Assembly (NCBI RefSeq): GCF_000155595.1
Contig: NZ_DS989904.1
Coordinates: forward strand, 3,275,720 to 3,339,719
Length of the DNA: 64,000 nt
Direction: 5' to 3'
Origin: Synechococcus sp. PCC 7335
GTDB lineage: Bacteria > Cyanobacteriota > Cyanobacteriia > Phormidesmidales > Phormidesmidaceae
In this document: positions 28,614 through 37,600 of the stretch, one piece after another
How the letters are laid out: every line of letters starts with the position of its first letter
Position numbering within the stretch: the first letter of the stretch is position 1
Notes under the pieces: model-generated
What the model was told of the DNA's origin: nothing
Database searches by the model: none
What the model saw: only the letters and a program-made list of their open reading frames with translations
Program-made: the position numbers and the translations under genes

Positions 28614-28662
28614 TGAGTAATAAGGGTGCGATCGCTTTTCCTCAGGCTATTTTTTCCTTAGG

Positions 28663-31296
28663 CTATCTACGGAGATCTCTATCAATAGATAGTATCTGCT
28701 TATAAGTCATCAACATGGTGATATCATCAGCCCCTTGAGCCTGTTGGAGAAATGCTAGCGCCTGCCAGCTTATCAATAGGTCATAGCGGCCCATCTCTTC
28801 TGTTCCACTCTCTAGAATCTCTATCGTCTTTTTGGCTACTTCGATAGCGTCGGCATATCGCTGTTGCAGATGCAGATCTTCCCTGCGTTCTTTTAGATTT
28901 TCTACCAGCGTTATAGATACTCTAAATAGATCTGGATCTGTTCGGCTGTCCATAACCTGATTGAATGCTTTTCTTTTCTCTGCTAATTCTTCATAGCGTC
29001 GCTGATCTTCTAGCTCAAGCATTTCTGCAAGCATCTGATCTCGCCATGCTCTTACTTCTTTATATTCTTCAATTTGCCGATCAAGATTGAAGTTCTCTGT
29101 GGTTATTCTAGCTCTATGATCTGGTGCTATCTGTAGATCGGGACCTAATTCGTCTTCTATCATCAGAGGTCGCCAGTTTCCTGAGAGGATAAATGATGAC
29201 CAGTAGTATGGGTGCTGATAGGTGCCCGTACTCAACAGCGCTATTTGGGCATTACGCAGGGCTTCACTGCGGCCCTGGCGCTTCTGAATCAAATTCTCGT
29301 AAAACAGCGACATCAGCTCGCTAGTGCCTGTATCGTCCACCTGCCAAAGGCTGAGTACTTGACTAGCTGCACCCGCCATCGTAAATGCACGCCTCATTCC
29401 GTATATGCCTTCGCCACTACTGACAGCTCCTAAGCCAGTTTCACAAGCGCTCAGCACGACTAGCTCTGTGTCGCGCAAATCCATCTCCGAGACTTCCAAA
29501 GCAGTCAAGATACCATCTTCGCCCTCCTCACCAGGATTGTTCGCACCTGTCAGCGCTAGGCCAGCTCTTAGCAAGGGACTTTCTACACCGCTAAGATCTA
29601 CTTGGGAAGTTCCTTCAGTTGAAATAAGATCAAAGCTAGCATTTCGGTTGTTGGTGTTGCTCTCTCTTTCGAGCTTGTCAGATAGAAAGAATCCGTGGGT
29701 AGCAAAGTGTAGGATGAAGGGACTTTGTATTTGCTTGACGATATTTTCAGTGGGTTCATCTTGAGTCAAGAAGATGGCTCTAGGAATTAGATTCTTGAGC
29801 AGGTTGGCCTCTTGTAACGTGCCGGGTAGATCTATAAAGGACAACGTTTCAAAATCAACCGAGCGGCGGTTAGTGACAGCGGTTGCGATCGCTCTCTCAG
29901 CGTTTTCTTCTTCTCTTAGGCTAGAAGTATCATAGTCAGGATCAGCAATAACCACAAACGGTAGCCTGTGTGCATTACGTTGGATACTAGCACGAGTGTC
30001 TGCAAATCGGATTATATCTTTGCCAGAAGCGACATAGCTCATTTGATAGGATTCAATCAGATAGCTATCTGTCTCATCGACCAATGCCTCAAAGGGAATA
30101 GTATTAAGATAGCTATCTGGAGAGATGAGTAGATGCTCTATGTCTCGCTCTCCTATCTGGTCTTTTAGCAGTGAGCGAACTGGCTGCATGATCTGTTCGT
30201 CTAGCTGTCGGCCAATAGTTTTGGCCCTGGCAGATTTAGTCTGTAGCACCTGTCTAAAGACTGCGGCTTGACTGTTAATCTTTGCCGCATCACCTATGTC
30301 AACTACATTGATGCTTTGTGCGGTCAAAACATATGCAGCGTAGCGGCGATTATTTGAATTAGGATCAATGTATTCAACGATCTCTATGAGCGCTGAGTTT
30401 GCAGGCACATTTCTTCGTGCTTTCTCCAATATATCCGTATTGGCAGGCGGTAGGATTAGCCATTCTAAGACATCGCGATCTCTTCTTAAGAGTTCAAGGT
30501 TGATTTTTGTGATCTTGTCTTCTAGCGCAGTAACAGAAGGATTCTTTGTACGAACCGACTGAGCTGAACTCGTAGCTAGGCGCAAGTCTGCTAGTTCTCT
30601 ATATAGCGTATTAAGTTCGCTTTGTATTTGCGGACTGATGTTTTCGCTTGTAGAAATAGCAGTCAAGCCGATCGCATCTAAAACTCTGCTTTTTTTGACT
30701 AGTGCAGTAGAGAAAGCTCGCCGAATCAGAGCATGGTCTTCATTAGTGCTATGAATGCTCTCGGTAATGAGTTCGCCTGTTCTTTCTTCGCTATAAGAGA
30801 CTGCTAAACTGTCGTGCTCTTCTCTAGTTCCAATATTTCCGAGCACACCTTCTCCATTCACCTGCAATGGTATCAGCGTGCCGTAGACAGCCGCTGCCTT
30901 TTCAGGCATTCTCTCGGCCCAATAAATTTCTACTAACGACATGACTGCCGCGCCTAAAGCAGGTGTTCTATCAGCAATAGCCTTGAGATGTTCTATGTTT
31001 TCTGTCTTAAACAGAGCAAAAATCTCTTCGTAAACTGATCTTGCTGCGCTGTATTTTCCTTCTGCTTCATAGTCAGCGCCCATTTCGTATAGCTCTACTA
31101 TTTTCCTTTCGAGGCTTTGGATATTGCTGACGACTAGGTCTCGGCCATTGGAACTGACGATTCCTTCACCCGTTCTTCGCACTTGTGCAGACGCCGTATA
31201 AGTAGGGCAGAGCGCCCCTATAAAGCAAAGCGCTGCGCTGCAGATCTGCAATAGTCTTTTCTTTCTACTTGTCAGAACCAAATTTCGAGTAATCAT
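28663..31296 (-). CDS. Secreted CHAT protein B with C-terminal extension
   Basis: The 877-residue product has a clear Sec signal peptide with an ASA cleavage motif (ending near residue 38). Unlike its neighbours it has only about one or two weak TPR-like units (near 60-150) before a helical region and the CHAT domain (about 280-710). The dyad is His534 (HFATHGFFLSD) and Cys618 (LSACETG). Uniquely in this set the CHAT domain is not C-terminal: about 165 charged, helical residues follow (for example LELEDQRRYEELAEKRKAF and LQQRYADAIEVAKKTIEILE), which look like coiled coil plus TPR-like helices. It probably arose by rearrangement of a TPR-CHAT ancestor. Its helical tail could bind partner TPR proteins of the operon. 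Confidence 0.86.
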   Translation of the reverse strand: MITRNLVLTSRKKRLLQICSAALCFIGALCPTYTASAQVRRTGEGIVSSNGRDLVVSNIQSLERKIVELYEMGADYEAEGKYSAARSVYEEIFALFKTENIEHLKAIADRTPALGAAVMSLVEIYWAERMPEKAAAVYGTLIPLQVNGEGVLGNIGTREEHDSLAVSYSEERTGELITESIHSTNEDHALIRRAFSTALVKKSRVLDAIGLTAISTSENISPQIQSELNTLYRELADLRLATSSAQSVRTKNPSVTALEDKITKINLELLRRDRDVLEWLILPPANTDILEKARRNVPANSALIEIVEYIDPNSNNRRYAAYVLTAQSINVVDIGDAAKINSQAAVFRQVLQTKSARAKTIGRQLDEQIMQPVRSLLKDQIGERDIEHLLISPDSYLNTIPFEALVDETDSYLIESYQMSYVASGKDIIRFADTRASIQRNAHRLPFVVIADPDYDTSSLREEENAERAIATAVTNRRSVDFETLSFIDLPGTLQEANLLKNLIPRAIFLTQDEPTENIVKQIQSPFILHFATHGFFLSDKLERESNTNNRNASFDLISTEGTSQVDLSGVESPLLRAGLALTGANNPGEEGEDGILTALEVSEMDLRDTELVVLSACETGLGAVSSGEGIYGMRRAFTMAGAASQVLSLWQVDDTGTSELMSLFYENLIQKRQGRSEALRNAQIALLSTGTYQHPYYWSSFILSGNWRPLMIEDELGPDLQIAPDHRARITTENFNLDRQIEEYKEVRAWRDQMLAEMLELEDQRRYEELAEKRKAFNQVMDSRTDPDLFRVSITLVENLKERREDLHLQQRYADAIEVAKKTIEILESGTEEMGRYDLLISWQALAFLQQAQGADDITMLMTYKQILSIDRDLRR

Positions 31297-31342
31297 AGTC
31301 GTAAACGCATAGGTCCATATAGTAGTTTCTCAGCTCAATTAC

Positions 31343-34300
31343 TTATTCTAACGGAGCCCAATCGCCAGAAAAGATAAATGAAGACCAGTAGTAGGGATGC
31401 TGATAGGTGCCTGTATTCAACAGTTCTAGCTGGGCGTTTCTCAGCGCTTCGCTACGGCCCTGTTTTTTCTCTATCAAGTTCTCGTAGTACAGCGCCATCA
31501 GTTCACTAGTGCCAATATCATCTACTTGCCACAGGCTCATTAGCTGACTTTCTGCGCCCGCTATAGCAAATGCCCGCCTTAGCCCATACACCCCGTCTTC
31601 GTCGCTGATTGTGCCCACACCCGTTTCACAGGCGCTGAGCACCACTAGCTGTGTACCGTTCAAGTTTAGGTTTGCGGCTTCTAATGCGGTGAAAATGCCG
31701 TCTTCTGTGATGCGATCGCCCCCACTGCTGCGGACATTCACGCCTGCCAAAGCTAGCCCGGAACGCAGCAACGCATTCTCGGTTGCTATATCAACAGGGA
31801 GCAAGTCTCCTGTAGAGGTACCATCAACAATATCAAAGCTAGCGCCTAATCCGCCACGACTATCGCCGTTCTGCGCTGAAGGGACATCAGGCAGAAAGAA
31901 TCCGTGAGTAGCGATGTGAAGAATACTAGGTGAGGCTATTTTCTTAATAGCACTTTCGGTGGCTTGCTGTTGAGTAAGGACAGTGGCGTCTGGTAGAAAC
32001 GTAGAAATTTTATCGGCCTCTACTGCGGTTCCCGGCAGTGCCGAAAATGTCAGCTTGTCTACTTCTACAGCTCTGAGATTGACGTTGGAGTTGCTGTTAG
32101 GATTACTACTAATCGGAACAGTCTCGGTGTCTATAGAGCTTAGATCTGTTGAGCGTTCGGCTGGGCTAGCGTAGTCGGGATTAGCGATGATGACTGGCGA
32201 TCGCACACCTTCCGTATTGCCTTGAGAATCAGCACGTTGAAAGCCGATTAGATCACGGCCAGAAGATAGATAGCTAATCTGATAAGCCTCAATTAGGTAC
32301 CGACCTTGTTCATCAACTAGCGCCTCAAAAGGAATCACGTTGAGCTGATCGTCAGGTGCGATTAGGAGCTGCGTTTTATCTCCAATCAAAGGACGAATCG
32401 GAGCGATCACTAATTCACTAAGCTGCTTAGAAATCTGATCAATGTTGGCAGAGCGATTTTTTAGTGCCTTACGATATTGAGCCACCTGTTGATTGATGAC
32501 TGCTGACGCGCCGAGATCAACCGCCTGGATTTCGCCTTCTCTGGTCAAAATATAGGCTGCATAGCGAGGCTCTGTAAACCTAGAGAGAAAACCTGTTACT
32601 TCATAGGGACGATAGGTCACTAGCTCTATCAGCGCTGCCTCTGTCGGAATCAACTCTCTAACTGCCTTAGTCGATACAATTTCTGAAAACTGCTGATTGC
32701 TCTGCTGCGCAGCGGCCTCACCAATCTCTTCTAGCTCTTTTTCTATCTCTGTTATCTCTGCTTTTATCTCTTTCTCTCTAGCTTCGTAGTCTTCGTCAGA
32801 AAAACTATCACCGTTGAAATACAGGTTTGAAAGTAACGTACTTTTATCTCTTAGTGCGGCTAATAGCTCTTTACTTCTTTCATCCGCACCGGATAGATGC
32901 CGCTGCGAGTGAGCGACTAGTCCTTCTAGCGTTCTACCCTTTCGCCTGAGGATAGTAAGCAAAGACAATTCTGCAACCGTATCGCTATCGGTCAAATTGT
33001 CTACGAACGCCGTTACAGATGCGTTCAACTCGTAGCTAGAGGTAGTAATATCAAGCCCTGACAGCGCTACAGATGTTCCTGAAAATCCTAGATTTTCGAT
33101 CATATTTTTTTCTCTGATCGAGCTTTCTCTTTCTAGAAATGAGATAGCCTGATCAAAGTTTCCTAGCTCCCAGTGCATTTTTGCCAGTGGACCAACAACA
33201 CTGCGAATACCGACTGTAGTTGCGCCTAGCTCTACGCTATCGTCTATAAACAGATCGGAAAACGTCTCGTCTATGCCTGTTGCCTCATAGAGAGCTAGCG
33301 CGCCCTCTAATATCGCCAGCATCTCTGTTGGTTCTATCTTTTCTCTTTGTATGTAGGTTCTTTTTGCTCTTGTCAGCGTTCTTTCCAGCGTATAGAGTAC
33401 GCTCTTTTTCCTTTCAGGTGGCAGCAGATCCACGCTCTGACGATAGTAGTCGATGGCTTCGATATACTCTTCGTTATGGCCGTATGAGACACCCAGTAGC
33501 AAAAGCGTATGAGACACATCGTCAGTCTGATTGAGGCTTTGCGCGATCGCTAGACTGCTTTTATAGAATTCTATCGCCTGATCGTACGCCTCTAGCTTGT
33601 TGTAAACAAAGCCTATATTCTTTAGTGCCTGAGCTTCTTTGCTGCGGTTGGCTATCCGCTCTGGCATAGATTGTCTGATAGATAGGCTCTGCTGGTAGTA
33701 GCCCAGCGCTTCAGAATAGTTTTCTAGCTTGAGGTAGGTTGTTCCTAGCTGCTCTGATATGTGCGCCTTTTCTCTTTCGTTATGGAAGGCTTTAACAAGC
33801 TCCCAGCTCTGACGATAGGCATCTGCAGCCGCCTCGTACTGCTCTAACCGAAGATAGTTAATAGCAGTGTTCTTGAGTGAGAGGAACACTAGCAAGGGTT
33901 TGTTTAACTGCCTGCTCAGCATCAATGCCTGTTGATTATAGCTAAGCGATTCAGCATAGTCTGCTTGCCTATGATATGCAAATCCATGACCCATGAGCGC
34001 CCTAGTCTCGCCTTCTAGAAAGTTTGTTGCTTGAGCGAGCGTTAGGCTCTGCCCATAGTAATCAAGCGCTGTTGGAAAGTCTTGCTGCTGGACTGCCAGT
34101 AGACCTAGATGATTTAGATTGTTGACTTCTCCTTTTTTGTAATCAATACTGCGGTTGATAGATAAACTTTCTGAGAGGGCGGATAGCGCCGCTGGATACT
34201 GACGTTGGACTGCATAGACAGTGCCAATACCGTCTAGGGCGATCGCAATCCCTTTTTGATCATTAGCATCACGCGCGATAGTCAAACTTTTCTCATGGTA

Positions 34301-34651
34301 TTCCAATGCTTCTGGATACTCTTTGACAGCTCGGTACGCAATTGCAATTTTGTTCAGCGTAGCGGCTGATTGAGTGCGATCGCCACTTTCTTCGTACGCA
34401 GCTAGCGCCTGTTGCCAAAGCTGTCTGCTCTTATCAAATTCGCCTGTCCAGTAAGCATCTTCACCCTGTTGAAACAGCAGACCGGCGTTGCTTTCGCTCG
34501 CTATGAGTACTGAACTGTCGCTCTGCGTATTGAGGGCGCTATTGCGATCGCTCTGTTGCATAGGAGAAGCTACCGTAGCCGACAGCGCCCAAAAAACGAT
34601 TGATATTGATGACGCAAGAACGAGAGTGAGCTTTTGGCAGCGCATAGTCAC
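31343..34651 (-). CDS. Secreted TPR-CHAT protease-like protein C
   Basis: The 1102-residue protein has a signal peptide (cleavage probably after ATVA, near residue 28). About nine TPR units follow (about 52-410, each with patterns such as YPEALEYHEKSLTIA and YDQAIEFYKSSLAIA), then a helical linker with LLTILRRKGRTLEGL, a charged coiled-coil stretch (EDYEAREKEIKAEITEIEKE) and the CHAT domain (about 730-1100). The dyad is His916 (HIATHGFFLPD) and Cys1008 (LSACETG). The domain ends exactly at the protein end (YYWSSFIFSGDW). It is most similar to protein A and probably its paralogue by tandem duplication, with a longer TPR array. Confidence 0.88.
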   Translation of the reverse strand: MTMRCQKLTLVLASSISIVFWALSATVASPMQQSDRNSALNTQSDSSVLIASESNAGLLFQQGEDAYWTGEFDKSRQLWQQALAAYEESGDRTQSAATLNKIAIAYRAVKEYPEALEYHEKSLTIARDANDQKGIAIALDGIGTVYAVQRQYPAALSALSESLSINRSIDYKKGEVNNLNHLGLLAVQQQDFPTALDYYGQSLTLAQATNFLEGETRALMGHGFAYHRQADYAESLSYNQQALMLSRQLNKPLLVFLSLKNTAINYLRLEQYEAAADAYRQSWELVKAFHNEREKAHISEQLGTTYLKLENYSEALGYYQQSLSIRQSMPERIANRSKEAQALKNIGFVYNKLEAYDQAIEFYKSSLAIAQSLNQTDDVSHTLLLLGVSYGHNEEYIEAIDYYRQSVDLLPPERKKSVLYTLERTLTRAKRTYIQREKIEPTEMLAILEGALALYEATGIDETFSDLFIDDSVELGATTVGIRSVVGPLAKMHWELGNFDQAISFLERESSIREKNMIENLGFSGTSVALSGLDITTSSYELNASVTAFVDNLTDSDTVAELSLLTILRRKGRTLEGLVAHSQRHLSGADERSKELLAALRDKSTLLSNLYFNGDSFSDEDYEAREKEIKAEITEIEKELEEIGEAAAQQSNQQFSEIVSTKAVRELIPTEAALIELVTYRPYEVTGFLSRFTEPRYAAYILTREGEIQAVDLGASAVINQQVAQYRKALKNRSANIDQISKQLSELVIAPIRPLIGDKTQLLIAPDDQLNVIPFEALVDEQGRYLIEAYQISYLSSGRDLIGFQRADSQGNTEGVRSPVIIANPDYASPAERSTDLSSIDTETVPISSNPNSNSNVNLRAVEVDKLTFSALPGTAVEADKISTFLPDATVLTQQQATESAIKKIASPSILHIATHGFFLPDVPSAQNGDSRGGLGASFDIVDGTSTGDLLPVDIATENALLRSGLALAGVNVRSSGGDRITEDGIFTALEAANLNLNGTQLVVLSACETGVGTISDEDGVYGLRRAFAIAGAESQLMSLWQVDDIGTSELMALYYENLIEKKQGRSEALRNAQLELLNTGTYQHPYYWSSFIFSGDWAPLE

Positions 34652-34690
34652 AGAGATAGGTTTGAAAAAGGTTTTTCTAGATGCGTTTAC

Positions 34691-37600
34691 TTATTCTAGC
34701 GATCGCCAGTTACCCGAAAAGATAAACGAAGACCAGTAGTAAGGATGCTGATAGGTGCCTGTGTTCAACAAGACTAGCTGTGCATTCCTCAATGCTTCAC
34801 TACGGCCTTGCTTTCTCTCTATCAGGTTTCGATAGTAGAGCTGCATCAGTTCGCTAGTGCCCGTATCATCTACTTGCCATAGGCTCATTAGCTGACTTTC
34901 GGCTCCAGCAATGGCAAAGGTTCGACGCAATCCATATACCCCTTCACCATTGCGGATAGAACCTACTCCCGTCTCACAGGCGCTAAGCACCACCAACTTG
35001 GTTCCGTTCAAGTCCAGACTAGAAGCTTCTAAAGCAGTAAAGATGCCGTCTTCTGTGCCGCTACTACGACTATTCGCACCCGCCAGGGCAAGACCAGAAC
35101 GTAGTAAGGAATTTTCTAAATTACTGGGCGTTATTTGTGCTGGCTCTTCAGTATCAGTTAGATTAAAGCTAGCACCGAGACCGCCCCGGCTATTGGGATC
35201 AGTAGGGGGAATGAACTTCACGTCGGGAAGGAAGAACCCGTGAGTGGCAATATGGAGAATACTAGGCGCGCTCACTTGCTTAAGATTGTTTTCGCTAGCG
35301 TCATTTTCGACGAGGACTGTAGCGTTTGGGAGAAGCGGGGCAATAGCTGCGGCCTCTTTGGCAGTGCCGGGGAGAGGAGCGAAGTTTAGGCTGTTGAAAT
35401 CAACCGACCTGCTATTGTTGCTCTCTGTTGCAGCGGCGGGCACCACTTCTGAATAGTTTGGATTGGCAATGATGATAGGCGGCTGTTGGCTAGAAGCATT
35501 TTCCTGAAGTTTCAACAAGTCACGACCAGAGGAAAGATAGCTAGTTTGGTAAGTCTCGATTAGGTAGCTGTTGTCTTCGTCGACAAGAGCATCAAAAGGA
35601 ATCAAGTTTAGCTGGCTATCAGGGGAGAGGAGAAGGTGAGTTTTATTCGCTATGTGCGGACGTATAGGAGCCATTAGCGCTTGGTCTAGCTGACGAGCAA
35701 TCATAGTCGTGTTAGCAGATCGAGCACTGAGTGCACTCTGAAGCTGCGTGACTAGCTGGTCGATAGGCTCAGCTAGTCCTAGGTCGATAGCTTTGGCTTC
35801 TCCCTGATGAGTGAGGATATAAGCTGCGTAGCGATCGCCCTCCCACGCAGGAGCACCGTTCTCGGGGTTGTATAAGGTATAGCGAATAAATTCGACTAAA
35901 GCAGCATTATCAGGAATCTGTTCTTGTACAGCTGGGATAGAAATAGGTGTGGTTTCCTCTCTGAACTCTGCACTGGCTCTAGATAGCTGTTCTTCTATTG
36001 CTTCTGCTTTTGTCTCTAGCTGAGTGAGTTCTATTTGATACTGTTGAGGAGTGCGATCGCCTATGCCGACAGAGCGCAAATTAGCTAGGGTCGCACGGGT
36101 AGTACTAAGCTCGTCTAGCAGCTGTTGTTGCGTGGGCGTTAACTGTTCACGTAAACGCTGTAATGACTGGGCAGTACTATCTAGCACTCTGCCCTTTCTC
36201 TGTAGAATGGTAGATAGGGCCAACTCAACCGCAGCAGAGTTTTCAGGCGCACTACGCATATTGAGAGAGATGCTGATGTCTGTTCGTGTTTCTAATCCCT
36301 GTATATAAAGCTGCCGCCTCTTTTCTGAAGCATCTAGCAGCATACTACTCAGGTTTTCTTCTTCTATTCTGTTGCTTGCTGTAAATAGTTCGATAGCTTG
36401 ACTAACGTCACCTTCATTCCAGTACAATTCCGCCAGCGTGTTCAGATTAGCTGCAATAGTAGGATGATTTTCCCTTAGTACTGCTCTGTTAATTGATAAG
36501 GCGCGTTTCTGTAGAGGGAGTGCAGCGGTATAGTCACCTTGATTTGAGTACAGCATTGCTAAGTTACTTATGCTAGTTGCAACCTCTGGATGATTCTCTC
36601 CAAATATCGTTTTGCGAATTGATAAAGCCCGCTCTTGCAGTGGTAGCGCAGCTGTGTAGTCACGCTGTGCTCTATACAGCTCCGCTAGGCTACTTAGGAT
36701 AAGCGCAACATCTGGGTGATTTTCTCCTAAAGCCGCTTCACGAATTGATAAAGCCCGCTCATACAGCGGGAGTGCAGCCGCATAGTTATTCTGAGACCAG
36801 TACAGTGATGCTATGTTGCTCAGGCTGGAAGCAACAGCTGTATGGTTTTCTCCTAAAGCTTCTCTACGAATTGATAGAGCGCGATCATGTAGCCTTAGTG
36901 CAGTTTCATAGTTGCGCTGCGAAGTGTACAAAAGTGCCATGTTACTTAGGATAGTAGCAACGTCTGGATGACTTTCTCCTAGTGCTGTTTCATAGATTGA
37001 TAGAGTGCGTTCATATAGTGGCAGTGCAGACGTACCGATACCCTGCATTCTATACAGCTCTGCTAAGTTATTTAACACAAGGGCGGTGTCTATAGACTCC
37101 TTTCCTGTTGTTTCGCGAATTGCTAAGGAACGTTCATAGAGCGATCGCGCAGTTGTATAGTCACCTTGATCCACATGCAGCATCGCTAAGTTGTTCAAGC
37201 TCGTAGCGATGGATCGGTCATTTTCTCCTAATACTGCTCTTTTAATCGTCAAAGCACGTTCGTGTAGCGATTGCGCAGTTGTATAGTTGGCCTGTTCTGC
37301 ATGCAGCATTGCTAAGTCATTCAAGCTAGCGGCGACCTCTAGATGGTCTTCTCCTAGGGTTGATTCACGGATCGCTAAAGCGCGTTCATAGAGTGATTGC
37401 GAGATAGCGTAGTTATCTTGATATTGATGCACGCCTGCCAGGCTATTCAGACTGGTAGCCACTTTCAGGTGATTCTCTCCTAGCGCTGTCTCGTAGATTG
37501 TCAATGCACGTTCGTATAGTGATTGCGCGGCTGTATAGTCTCCTTTCTTTGTATGCACTAATGCCAAGTTGCCTAGACTAGTAGCCACGTCTAGATGATT

